From Parabacteroides merdae ATCC 43184 (lineage in GTDB: Bacteria; Bacteroidota; Bacteroidia; Bacteroidales; Tannerellaceae), in assembly GCF_025151215.1 (NCBI RefSeq), contig NZ_CP102286.1:3038001-3102000 (forward strand): 64,000 nt of DNA. The letters are read 5' to 3'. Each line of letters opens with the position of its first letter. Position 1 is the stretch's first letter. The position numbers and the translations under genes were made by a program. Under the pieces are notes generated by a model. The model was given only the letters and a program-made list of their open reading frames with translations, made no database searches and was not told where the DNA came from. Shown piece after piece: positions 8,591 to 17,265 of the stretch.

Positions 8591-9558
8591 ATATTTTTAA
8601 GGTATTTGAATATGGGATATACACCAAGCAAAGAACCGAAATACTCGATTTTACTGAGAGTACGCATCTTGCTGTGACGAATGACTGTAATACTGTTGAT
8701 TTCCGGATATGTATTGTGCCAAATCCGACGGATTCGCGGCATCAGCATATATCTATCAAGATACATTCTTGAACCAACTTTCAGCGCATTTATCTCGTCT
8801 GTATACTTTTCATAAATACCTTTGGAGCGAAGAAAGGTGAAAATCAGATCAAGATTCTCCTTACGCTGATTGAGTTTATTAATCTGGATCTCAGCACTGC
8901 CATAACTTGTAATTGACGCAGGATTAAAAAAATAGTAATAAAATGGTTTCATCAAGTATCCTACATTCCGGCTATTCCAAACCAATTGGATTATCGTCGC
9001 CAGATCCTCGTTCATATTTTGCCTTGGAAATGTTATCCCATCGTAAAGACTACGTTTGATCAAAGCGCCGCACAAGCTCCCCATCAACCGCCCGCAAAGC
9101 AATGATGACATCAGGAAGTCTTTATTATTGGTAGAAACCTTGCGCGGGGCGGAAGCATATGTAGAAACACCATCACTACGATAGAAATCATAAAAGACCA
9201 TATCGTAATGGCCGGATAGGGCAAAAGTATATAGTTCCTTTATGGCATGCACATCCATCCAGTCATCGCTATCGCAATGAACCGTGTAATCACCAGAGGC
9301 CAATTGAATCCCTTGTCGTCGAACAGCGGCCTGCCCGCTGTTCGACGACAACCTCTCAATTCGTGTCAGCCTCTTTCGATGCGGATATTTTTCCAGAGTT
9401 CTCTGCAAGATCTCCACCGACTTGTCTGGAGAACAATCATCCACAAAGATGTATTCAATGTCATCAAACGTTTGGGCGAACAACGATTCAGCGCACCGCT
9501 CAATATATTCCTCTACTCTATAAATCGGTACAATGATTGATACTTTCGGATTATCCAT
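8569..9558 (-). CDS. glycosyltransferase family 2
   Basis: A 329-aa GT-A inverting transferase. MDNPKVSIIVPIYRVEEYIE and FVDDCSPDKS form the nucleotide-binding half, and HCDSDDWMD near residue 95 is the DxD metal site. A membrane-associated C-terminal region follows. It starts 8 bp inside the predicted ON-form end of the upstream acyltransferase (TAA at 9,551-9,553), suggesting translational coupling. Its own end overlaps the next acyltransferase start. A 17-bp perfect inverted repeat (9,313-9,351) lies in the conserved N-x-G...R-x-G-I region. Sugar unknown. Confidence 0.92.
   Translation of the reverse strand: MDNPKVSIIVPIYRVEEYIERCAESLFAQTFDDIEYIFVDDCSPDKSVEILQRTLEKYPHRKRLTRIERLSSNSGQAAVRRQGIQLASGDYTVHCDSDDWMDVHAIKELYTFALSGHYDMVFYDFYRSDGVSTYASAPRKVSTNNKDFLMSSLLCGRLMGSLCGALIKRSLYDGITFPRQNMNEDLATIIQLVWNSRNVGYLMKPFYYYFFNPASITSYGSAEIQINKLNQRKENLDLIFTFLRSKGIYEKYTDEINALKVGSRMYLDRYMLMPRIRRIWHNTYPEINSITVIRHSKMRTLSKIEYFGSLLGVYPIFKYLKNIWKDLRK
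9313..9351. repeat. perfect 17-bp inverted repeat inside a glycosyltransferase gene
   Basis: Arms 9,313-9,329 and 9,335-9,351 are exact reverse complements with a 5-base loop. They encode LSSNSGQAAVRRQ, the conserved sugar-nucleotide region of family 2 transferases. No T-run follows. Confidence 0.85.
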
Positions 9559-10492
9559 GATTTTTAGCTGTCAGTTTTTTTAATTGTTCTATTCCAAGGG
9601 CAATTAAATAACTCAATGTTATGAAGATAACAAAAGTGATTAAGTTTGAAATTACCCCCCCCCAGTTTTGTGTTATAAAAGCTACTGTTTGTTCTGATAA
9701 AATCCCTGAACAACCACAGAAAAGGAGCGTGTATAGCCATTATCGTGAGTGAATTAGCTCCCAAAGATGCCAATATTCTGTTTGTAGTTGTTATCTTGTT
9801 GAAAGGCTTGAAATTCAACAAAAGATATATGGCACAGAAAGCTCCGGCATAGAATATAAACGGGAAACTGGAAAATTTCAGTTGCGAAATATCAAATTGA
9901 TAATGTGCCAAACGGCAGAACGCTATGATATATCCGGCTATAGCAATAACGGTTGCTTTTTTAATTGCCCCCTCTGCTTGTGTCAGCCCTTTGTCGTTCA
10001 TCCATTTGCCGACAGCATAGAATGGCAAAGAGAACAGCCCCTGCCCGATATAAAACGGCAAATTGATCTTGGAATATGCGACAGCCAGCCCAATTACAAA
10101 AGAAACGATAAGAATAACGTTTTTTCCTTAACGGTTTTGTCCCAAAAATAATATATGACACATATATAAAAAAGAGCGACCAAGAACCACAACGGACCAT
10201 CAAATGCGGCGATATGATGGATGCTCAGTTTATCAAGCGGTATTCCCTGCAACCCCATGCTAAAATAAAATACAGCGAATATCAGAGAATATTCCCCAAA
10301 GGGAATAAGCAACCGTTTTGCTCTTGATTGAATAAATCCTTGTTTGGGATGATAAAACATACCGGCCAAAAAGAAAAACAAAGGCATATGGAAAATACAA
10401 ATTTCCTTTATAAGGATTGCGGTGGCATGTCCCCAAACGACAAGGATTATGCCGATGCCTTTAAGTATGTCTATACGAATGTCCCTTTCCAT
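9551..10492 (-). pseudogene. membrane acyltransferase split by two homopolymer frameshifts (A6 and G9)
   Basis: Two open frames together make one acyltransferase_3-family membrane protein. The first (10,094-10,492) begins MERDIRIDILKGIGIILVVWGHA and has FFFLAGMFYHP and GPLWFLVALFYI. It leaves frame at a run of six A on the coding strand (10,120-10,125) and stops 11 codons later. One extra A, or a -1 slip there, continues as NVILIVSFVIGLAVAYSKI into the second frame (9,564-10,061). A nine-G tract at 9,655-9,663 then shifts the C-terminus again. With eight G it reads VISNLITFVIFITLSYLIAL and ends at a TAA overlapping the next gene's start. Either a reversible contingency gene or a decaying one. 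Confidence 0.8.
9655..9663 (-). repeat. poly-G (9) tract near the 3' end of the split acyltransferase
   Basis: Nine C on the given strand. In CTG-G8-TAA context the current count gives a polar tail. One G fewer gives CTG GGG GGG GTA and a hydrophobic C-terminal helix whose stop overlaps the following glycosyltransferase start codon. Confidence 0.9.
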
Positions 10493-10496
10493 TATT

Positions 10497-10829
10497 TCAA
10501 AAGTTTAAGTTCCTCTTCCTTTCTTCTGCAAGAAATACATCCGCAGCACTATAATCTGCCCAAAGAACTTCTTTGTATTTTTCCTCTTTATCTGTTTCAC
10601 TGATAGTACGTTTCTGCAAACCGATATTATCGAGAAAAGTAATCATGCAGTTGTCCTTATCTCTATTGACAGCAAAGAACGGCATATGAAAAAACGAGCG
10701 CATGAAACGAACCGCCGGTAACAAACATTGTAATTTGACCAAATTAAGGAATTCCAAAAGCCCCGTAACAAGCTGCTGTTTAAAAGGATACAAACCGCAA
10801 CGGAGTGTATTGTATACTGTTGCCACCAC
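10497..10829 (-). pseudogene. probable C-terminal remnant of a polysaccharide pyruvyl transferase
   Basis: A 110-aa frame with only a GTG start. The segment FFHMPFFAVNRDKDN...FLDNIGLQKRTISE resembles the end of polysaccharide pyruvyl transferases, where a His-Gly segment is followed by a PFF-x-V strand and a short helix ending GL-x-x-R. The rest of that family (about 300 residues) is absent, and only 17 bp separate it from the flippase gene. It is most simply a 3' fragment left by deletion. The family assignment is from memory of the pattern and is tentative; a small independent protein is possible. Confidence 0.4.
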
Positions 10830-10845
10830 CTTTATTCCCTACATT

Positions 10846-12375
10846 TTATTGTTTTTTTAAGAACATGAATTTATTTGTTACCGTACTGATTACGAACCCT
10901 CTTTCTTTAGCATCAAGTCCGAATTTATAGATAACAAGTCCGGAAATGATAAGACTGGTCAATACGACAAGTATATGGCTACCCCAGCTTGAGGTTAGAA
11001 ATTTATGCAAAAAGAATGGGACCGGAATGATGCAGACCGACACCCAAAGACACCTAAACATCACTTCCACGACATACCTCCTAACCGGGAAATTCACTTT
11101 GTGTTTGAGATAGAATATTCTGTAACAGTGAGTAATGAAATTGATGGCAATTCTGACAATCACCGCATAGACGGGACTGCAACCGAACTTGAACAATATA
11201 TATATAATCGGAATATTCATAATTATCATCGAAGAAACGGTAAACTGATACTTGGCTATATTGCCTATTGTTTCAGATGACACCCAAAGACTTCCGGATA
11301 ATGCATCAATAAGCAGGAAGATGAGATAAAGCTGAATGAACTGTACTGTATATTGAGGGACACAGACAAGCCATAACTCGACGACAGGCCGACAAATCAA
11401 AATCAACGGATAAGCGACGAAAAAGAGCAGGAAATACGAGAATTTTGACGAGCGGAAAACAAGTTCCAGAAATCTGGATTTATCCCCTGAAAAATAGGAC
11501 TGGACAATCTGTGGCTGCACCGCTTTCTGAAAGTTTGTAACCAAAGTATTGACAGCACTGAACACTTGCGAGGCTACCCCCATTGCCGCATTGACAGCAA
11601 CCGTGAAAAAAATATTCAAAAGTATTGATATGCCTTGTATGGATGCGACATGGGCTATACCGCCGAAAAGGCTCCATGAAGAAAAGAAAAGCATTTCTTT
11701 CAGCAGCTTTCTGTCAAAATAGAACCGGAATCTGCAAGTCATGAAATTACGCTTGCAATAAATGGCATAAATGATATTCAACAATATCCCAACGGTCATA
11801 AGGGCAACGGCGTACAACACCAGACGATTGTCTTCAGCCCAGAAAAGGAGAAATACTGTTCCCAATTTTGCCATTACCTCAATGATGCTGACATAAGCGA
11901 AAAAAGACATCCTCTCATATGCAATAATGCTCGACTCATCAGGAATCCTGATAAAATGAAGACAAGCGGTCACTACAGAAATATGGTACACAACCCGTGC
12001 TGCATCTTGTGTTTCCGGAGGAATATTCAATTTTGTTTCAAAGAAATAGAGCCCCACAGTTTCCAATACGAAGCCGATAAATACCGCTATTGCAAAATGT
12101 ATCAGAAGACTCATGGAATAAACCCTCGAGACTCTGTCATGATTGCCTTTTCCCAATTCCACGTTCAGAAAACGTTGGGTGGCTTTTGTCATTGCGGAAT
12201 TAATAAAAGACAGAAGTGCGATAAAGCCGCCAACAACATTGTATACTCCAAAATCGTTCTCTCCCAACACTTCCAATATAATCCTGGAAGTATATAGAGA
12301 TACGGGCATCATTACGAATGTCCGTATATAAAGCATTAACGTGTTGCGTGCTATGCGTTTGTTTGATGACTGCAT
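10846..12375 (-). CDS. Wzx-like polysaccharide flippase
   Basis: A 509-aa inner-membrane protein with about 12-14 hydrophobic segments. The N-terminus (NTLMLYIRTFVMMPVSLYTSRIILEVLGENDFGVYNVVGG) is characteristic of the Bacteroides branch of the MATE/MOP polysaccharide flippases, which move lipid-linked repeat units to the periplasm. It works between the glycosyltransferases and the EpsG-like polymerase. Length is normal for the family. Confidence 0.92.
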   Translation of the reverse strand: MQSSNKRIARNTLMLYIRTFVMMPVSLYTSRIILEVLGENDFGVYNVVGGFIALLSFINSAMTKATQRFLNVELGKGNHDRVSRVYSMSLLIHFAIAVFIGFVLETVGLYFFETKLNIPPETQDAARVVYHISVVTACLHFIRIPDESSIIAYERMSFFAYVSIIEVMAKLGTVFLLFWAEDNRLVLYAVALMTVGILLNIIYAIYCKRNFMTCRFRFYFDRKLLKEMLFFSSWSLFGGIAHVASIQGISILLNIFFTVAVNAAMGVASQVFSAVNTLVTNFQKAVQPQIVQSYFSGDKSRFLELVFRSSKFSYFLLFFVAYPLILICRPVVELWLVCVPQYTVQFIQLYLIFLLIDALSGSLWVSSETIGNIAKYQFTVSSMIIMNIPIIYILFKFGCSPVYAVIVRIAINFITHCYRIFYLKHKVNFPVRRYVVEVMFRCLWVSVCIIPVPFFLHKFLTSSWGSHILVVLTSLIISGLVIYKFGLDAKERGFVISTVTNKFMFLKKQ

Positions 12376-12441
12376 TTATAACTATCCTACATTTTTTAAT
12401 CTCAATTGCAACCTGAATGACAATAGAGTGTCAGGGGCAAA

Positions 12442-13536
12442 TCAATTGGTCTGATGGTATATAGAAGCTAACTTTTCCACACCGTCTGCAAGCGTGAACC
12501 GACTGGATATTACTTTTGATTTTCTACCCATCATTTCTCGGACTTCACGATTATTGACAAGTATCTCAATCCTGTCAGCAAGCTCTTCAACATTCTCTTT
12601 TTCAAAAAGATATCCGTTTTCTCCCTCATGTACGATTTCAGGAATGCCCCCAACTCGTGTACCAATAACAGGCAACGAATAGTTTAGGGCCTCCATAATA
12701 CTAAGAGAAAGTCCTTCTGTACGGGAAGGCTGCAAGTAAATATCAGAAATATTCAAAATATCATTAATGTCATTTCGTATTCCCAAAGACATAATCTTTC
12801 TATTCAATCCGGCCTCGGCAATCAATTGCCTCAAGCTATTACTGTCTTCAGAATTTTCGCTAATTCCGATGACAAGCACTATTATATCGTTTTTAAGTCT
12901 GTTGGAGTCCATCAGACTCTGAATACTTTTGACAAGTATATCGAATCCCTTGATACGAATATTGAATCCGATTGTAGTCAACACGACTACCCCCTTTGGT
13001 ATGTCCAATGTTTTTTTCAGATTTGGGTTGACAATCTTTTTTTTCCGGACTCCCAAGTATAGGACTTCACTCTTTGAAGAAAAACCTACGCCTTCAATCA
13101 TTTCTTTCTTTACGCCACAACTGACACAAAGGAATCTTTCAAAAGGAAAAAAACAGAACTTCAGATATAATTTTTTAAGTTTGTTGGAAACAAAGATTTC
13201 ACTATGACGGGTTGAAATAATCCGAATCCGGGGAAACAGAATTCGCAAGAATGGTGCAATAAGATAACTTCCAAAATGAAAATGAACAATGTCTATTTTC
13301 TCACGTTTGATGACACCTATCACAAATTTGAAATATTGAAATGTGGAAATGCTTTGTTTACAAAGTATTACCCCCCCACACTTATTGATGTCATTTACAT
13401 AGTTTTCACTGATTGGCATCGACTCGTATACAAAAATAAATTTATCAACACGGCATATCTTGACCAATTCAGCGAAGTAGGATTCTACTCCGCCGTATTT
13501 AGTCGATTTCATACCTGTCAGTTCTAAAATATTCAT
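12442..13536 (-). CDS. glycosyltransferase family 4 with an in-frame G7 tract
   Basis: A 364-aa GT-B transferase. I choose the ATG at 13,536 (MNILELTGMKSTKYGGVESY), 7 bp after the upstream stop. A longer frame from 13,563 would overlap that gene. The C-terminal motifs are TTIGFNIRIKGFDILVKSI and PSRTEGLSLSIMEALNYSLPV (E-x7-E). Around residues 53-55 the codons TGT GGG GGG GTA contain seven G (13,371-13,377), in the same Gly-Gly-Val context as the longer tracts of this operon. The gene is currently in frame; slippage would truncate it early. Confidence 0.9.
   Translation of the reverse strand: MNILELTGMKSTKYGGVESYFAELVKICRVDKFIFVYESMPISENYVNDINKCGGVILCKQSISTFQYFKFVIGVIKREKIDIVHFHFGSYLIAPFLRILFPRIRIISTRHSEIFVSNKLKKLYLKFCFFPFERFLCVSCGVKKEMIEGVGFSSKSEVLYLGVRKKKIVNPNLKKTLDIPKGVVVLTTIGFNIRIKGFDILVKSIQSLMDSNRLKNDIIVLVIGISENSEDSNSLRQLIAEAGLNRKIMSLGIRNDINDILNISDIYLQPSRTEGLSLSIMEALNYSLPVIGTRVGGIPEIVHEGENGYLFEKENVEELADRIEILVNNREVREMMGRKSKVISSRFTLADGVEKLASIYHQTN
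13371..13377 (-). repeat. poly-G (7) tract inside a glycosyltransferase gene, in frame
   Basis: Seven C on the given strand within codons TGT GGG GGG GTA. It is the shortest of four G tracts of like context in the operon and is in the ON register as given. Confidence 0.85.
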
Positions 13537-13543
13537 ATATTCA

Positions 13544-14755
13544 CTATTTTTTAAATATTCCACAAAAGTCCAATATCACCTTATCCTCTCGCCATTCTAA
13601 TTCTTTGAACGGAGTGTGTGCTGTAAGGAATACCACGATGTCCGCCTTGTCGTAGGCTTCTTTGTAATCTGTTAACTTGAACACATGGTGCTCCTTTACA
13701 TTGGGTTCCACAACCAGGATATTGGCATTATTGCAACTCTGCATCACTTTCGTGGTAATATATTTTGCAGGACTCTCGCGCAAATCGTCGATATTCGGTT
13801 TGAAAGCCAACCCCATCATGGCAACGCACGGTTTCCGATGATGTTTCAGTTCAAATTCCAGCATGGCATTTTTCACTTTTTCTGCGCACCAAAAACTTTT
13901 GTAGTTGTTAATTTCACGGGCATCGGCAATCAATTTACTCTCTGCTGGAAAATCAGCAGTGATAAAATAAGGGTCAATAGCTATACAATGACCTCCCACG
14001 CCACAACCAGGCTGCAAGATGCTAACCCGCGGATGTTTGTTGGCAAGATTGATAAGTTCCCACACATTGATACCGGCCTTGTCACAAATCAAGGAAAGTT
14101 CATTCGCAAAGGCTATTTGTACATCCCGACTGGAATTCTCCGTCAGTTTGCACATTTCAGCAGTACGACAGTTGGTTCTATGAAGTGTTCCCTGCACGAA
14201 TTGAGAATAAAATCCAATGGCCTTATCGGTAGATTCAGGATTTAAACCGCCTATGACCCGGTCGTTATGTATCAGTTCGTAAATCACATTGCCCGGCAAT
14301 ACACGTTCGGGACAATAAGCCACATAAATCCTATCTTCCAATTCAGGACGTTCGCTGAAAATGAGGCGGGCCATCGCTTCGGTGGTGCCTACGGGTGAAG
14401 TGGACTCGATGACATAAAGGTCGCCTTCCTTTAATAATGGCAATACGGCACGTGTAGCGGCTTCCACATAACTAACGTCCGGTTCATGATTTCCTTTGAA
14501 CGGGGTGGGAACTACCATAAAATAAGCATCGCTCACCTCCGGCTTTATGGAAGCTTTCAACGAGCCGGCATTCACCACCTCCTGCAACATCTCCTCCATA
14601 CCCGGCTCAATGATATGCAGATGTCCTGCATTCGTCATATCCACTACCTGGGGGTTAATATCAACTCCTGTAATCTGAATGCCGTGCTTGGCGGCGATAA
14701 TGGCTGTGGGCAATCCGATATACCCCAAGCCCATAAAACAAGCTTTCATTATCAA
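13544..14755 (-). CDS. wecC: UDP-N-acetyl-D-mannosamine dehydrogenase
   Basis: A 403-aa NAD-dependent dehydrogenase that oxidises UDP-ManNAc to UDP-ManNAcA in two steps. The N-terminal Rossmann motif is GLGYIGLPTA. The catalytic cysteine lies in GCGVGGHCIAIDPYF near residue 250, and AMMGLAFKPNIDDLRESP is the C-terminal domain signature. A second ATG two codons in (14,749) is equally plausible. It pairs with the epimerase at 240-1,400. Other nucleotide-sugar dehydrogenases share these motifs, but the epimerase partner makes WecC the best reading. Confidence 0.93.
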   Translation of the reverse strand: MIMKACFMGLGYIGLPTAIIAAKHGIQITGVDINPQVVDMTNAGHLHIIEPGMEEMLQEVVNAGSLKASIKPEVSDAYFMVVPTPFKGNHEPDVSYVEAATRAVLPLLKEGDLYVIESTSPVGTTEAMARLIFSERPELEDRIYVAYCPERVLPGNVIYELIHNDRVIGGLNPESTDKAIGFYSQFVQGTLHRTNCRTAEMCKLTENSSRDVQIAFANELSLICDKAGINVWELINLANKHPRVSILQPGCGVGGHCIAIDPYFITADFPAESKLIADAREINNYKSFWCAEKVKNAMLEFELKHHRKPCVAMMGLAFKPNIDDLRESPAKYITTKVMQSCNNANILVVEPNVKEHHVFKLTDYKEAYDKADIVVFLTAHTPFKELEWREDKVILDFCGIFKK

Positions 14756-14779
14756 TCTGTTATATAAGTTATTAATCTT

Positions 14780-15823
14780 TTAAAATTTCTTTCCGAGTAC
14801 AATTGAACAGAATGTGTTCAACAGAATTTTAAAGTCGAACCACCATGAGCGATGTCCTAAATAATAAAGGTCATATTCCAAACGTCGGAGCATCTTCTCC
14901 ATCGTATCCGTATAGCCGTTATATAGTGTGGCATATGATGTTACGCCCGGACGGATTTGGTAAAGATAAGTATATCGCTTGTCGTGTTCAAGTATCTGGT
15001 CGATATAAAACTTACGCTCCGGACGTGGACCGATGAATGCCATATCGCCACGCAGAACATTGTAGAGTTGGGGTAATTCATCCAAATGGTGCGCCCGGAT
15101 GAAACGACCGGTCTTAGTCAATCGGGAATCATTTTCACCCCCGGTATGACTAAGCTGCGGTCCGAACTTCTCGGCATCCAGACGCATGGAGCGGAATTTG
15201 TATATGTAGAACGGGCGCCCGAATCTGCCGATACGTTCTTGCTTGAAGATGACACTTCCTCCATCTTCCCTGCGAATGGCAATGTAGCAAAACAGGAATA
15301 GCGGAGAAAAAATGATCAATGCAATCAATGACAGGATAAAATCACCGATACGCTTTACATTGCGCGCAAATGCGGACATTCCATCGGGAATGAAACTGTC
15401 CCGTGGCACATATTGGCTGACATGTGTGGTGACAATTATTGCATCATCATTCGGGTCATCCTTTTTCAGCTTATGCAACCACTTCTGATAAGCATTAAAA
15501 TTTATTGTATCTGCCATTTTTAACTTTATATAGGTCTCAGTTTGTGAACCTACCTCAACAGAACCTTGCAACAATGAAACAAGGGATTCTCCGGATGTAA
15601 CCGTACACGGCATCTGAAGACAGTCTGAGTAACTACGAAAATTCATGTAGCCTTGTTGTTTATCAAAAAGACGTAAACCGTATGCGGAATAACCGTATGC
15701 ACACCATGCACCGATCTGTTTATTCCGATACAAGTGGATATAAGAACCATCATTTTGATTTTCGTTTTCCCTTATAAGATGAACATTCATAAAAGTATAT
15801 TGTTTATAATTTATCGTAAGCAC
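14780..15823 (-). CDS. initiating sugar transferase (polyprenyl-phosphate glycosylphosphotransferase)
   Basis: A 347-aa protein that transfers a sugar-1-phosphate to undecaprenyl phosphate to begin the repeat unit. After a soluble N-terminal part it has one membrane segment (GDFILSLIALIIFSPLFLFC near residue 170). The catalytic core follows: VIFKQERIGRFGRPFYIYKF, HHLDELPQLYNVLRGDM and FIGPRPE. The full WcaJ-type N-terminal membrane bundle is missing, so it is a short form. An alternative start at 15,790 (MNVHLIREN) would drop 11 residues. Confidence 0.92.
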   Translation of the reverse strand: MLTINYKQYTFMNVHLIRENENQNDGSYIHLYRNKQIGAWCAYGYSAYGLRLFDKQQGYMNFRSYSDCLQMPCTVTSGESLVSLLQGSVEVGSQTETYIKLKMADTINFNAYQKWLHKLKKDDPNDDAIIVTTHVSQYVPRDSFIPDGMSAFARNVKRIGDFILSLIALIIFSPLFLFCYIAIRREDGGSVIFKQERIGRFGRPFYIYKFRSMRLDAEKFGPQLSHTGGENDSRLTKTGRFIRAHHLDELPQLYNVLRGDMAFIGPRPERKFYIDQILEHDKRYTYLYQIRPGVTSYATLYNGYTDTMEKMLRRLEYDLYYLGHRSWWFDFKILLNTFCSIVLGKKF

Positions 15824-15873
15824 AAAGCACTATACATTTGACTAATAATCAAGAGGTTTCCTGATCGCATCTA

Positions 15874-16095
15874 TTCTATTTCACCTAAGACATACTTGTG
15901 GGGGCATGACGAAGAAGTTCCATTCCTCACACGAAGGACAACAGAATCTTTGATAGAGGAACAATCGTGATTATCGTCAATGTTGTTAATGCAGCTTCGT
16001 ATCCGACCACTGTCTGGACCAAAGCCATAGCTGTTATGGCATGAGCCGTAGTGAAACCATGCATAACAACATTGGATATAAAAATATCAGTGTCT
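15874..16095 (-). pseudogene. unidentified open frame without a start, possible gene remnant
   Basis: Between the broken ATPase gene and the sugar transferase the minus strand is open for about 70 codons to a TAG at 15,874-15,876. The translation is rich in Cys, His and Trp (CCYAWFHYGSCHNSYGFG, then DCSSIKDSVVLRV and CPHKYVLGEIE). It begins straight after a stop, with no plausible ATG. I do not recognise the family. It may be the 3' end of a gene deleted together with the ATPase, or chance. Confidence 0.3.
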
Positions 16096-16114
16096 TTTAT
16101 TCTAAGATTAAAGA

Positions 16115-16508
16115 TTATACCAAATCCTGTTGATTGTACAAGTCTTGTTGCAATTTAGTCAACGGACGTAGATGAATGTCCGTTTCATTCTCCAGAAAAC
16201 CAAAAATGATACGTTTCTGAAGGGAAGGAGTTATGGTCATCCCATCGTATTGATTTTCCATCATCTTCATATAGCTCTTATCCCATGCCTTACGTTTCCA
16301 GATAATTTCTTCCGCCACTTCCATTCTTGCCGACAATGGCACTTATTGTCACCCCCGCAGCAAAGAAATTCCTTTCAAGCGACCTGCACTCATCACCATA
16401 GCCATTGAACTGATATTGTTCACCTTGTTTCAAGATGCGCAGTACGTTCCTGTTCCAGCGGTCATCCTTTCGGATTACAAGGCTCGTCAATGCAAAATTT
16501 GCAATCAT
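16115..16508 (-). pseudogene. broken P-loop ATPase gene
   Basis: The frame starting at 16,508 overlaps the phosphatase stop as ATGA, so it was the next coupled gene. It reads MIANFALTSLVIRKDDRWNR and reaches a Walker A beginning (ISAIVGKNGSG, near residue 63). There the expected Lys-Ser/Thr is replaced by GRNYLET and a stop. The next frame (EEIIWKRKAWDKSYMK...) continues from the same point to 16,115. The N-terminus and a C-terminal-like piece have evidently been joined by an internal deletion of most of the ATPase domain. Confidence 0.7.
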
Positions 16509-17215
16509 TGATCACTTTGTTTCTGTAAGGTTCCAATGACTTCCGATTTTACTGCCGAAGCGACCAATGTCTTGTAACAGCCTATGGCATGGATGTCACA
16601 ACCGGTACGGTCGTACATTCCGGCTTTCAGCAGGGCTTCGGCCTTTTCCTGTACATGTTTTCCGTACATTCCGGCCAACGAGGGCAAATTGAGTTGGAAG
16701 GAGACATGCTCTTCCTTCAAGGCCTGATAATCCCTCTTCTGCATATATTCATACCGTTCCGAATGTGCAAGCAACGGGTAATAACCTTTCTTTTGGATGC
16801 GTTGCAGGACAGAGAGCAGTTCCATTGGTGGATTGAAATAGGAGGTTTCCACCAACAGGTAACGTTTCCCCTCCTCTAGGGGCAGCAGGTCATCTTTTTC
16901 CAGCCGTTCCTCAAAGAGATTGTCCATCATGTATTCCGCAGCCAAGGCAAGTTCCAGTGTGCCGTTATAACTCCGTTTCAATTCTTGGAACTTTTCCTGC
17001 AAGGTCACAGTTTCATTAGGGATGTCCTCCATGATGTGCGGCGTGAGCCATACCTTTCTGACTCCATGCTTTTCCATCATATCTAGAATTCGGAGTGATT
17101 CATCCAATGTTCCCACTCCGTCATCCACTCCCGGAAGGAGATGGCTGTGACAGTCGGTCATTCCTTTCAGGATACCGCTCCGGGCGAAGGTTATTGTCTT
17201 ACGAAAGGGCCACAT
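16505..17215 (-). CDS. CpsB/YwqE-type tyrosine-protein phosphatase (PHP domain)
   Basis: A 236-aa metal-dependent phosphatase that dephosphorylates the Wzc kinase tail. Signatures are TDCHSHLLPGVDDG near residue 20, LTPHIMEDIPNET, AAEYMMD and LLAHSERYEYM; these supply the His/Asp/Glu metal ligands of the PHP fold. The start at 17,215 (MWPFRKTITF) is chosen because the upstream extension to 17,269 would overlap the kinase gene and looks non-coding. Kinase and phosphatase adjacent is the usual capsule regulatory pair. Confidence 0.92.
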   Translation of the reverse strand: MWPFRKTITFARSGILKGMTDCHSHLLPGVDDGVGTLDESLRILDMMEKHGVRKVWLTPHIMEDIPNETVTLQEKFQELKRSYNGTLELALAAEYMMDNLFEERLEKDDLLPLEEGKRYLLVETSYFNPPMELLSVLQRIQKKGYYPLLAHSERYEYMQKRDYQALKEEHVSFQLNLPSLAGMYGKHVQEKAEALLKAGMYDRTGCDIHAIGCYKTLVASAVKSEVIGTLQKQSDQ

Positions 17216-17265
17216 GATAGTTGAGTTAAAATTAAAAGTTCTTACGAGAACGATAACATGCAAAA

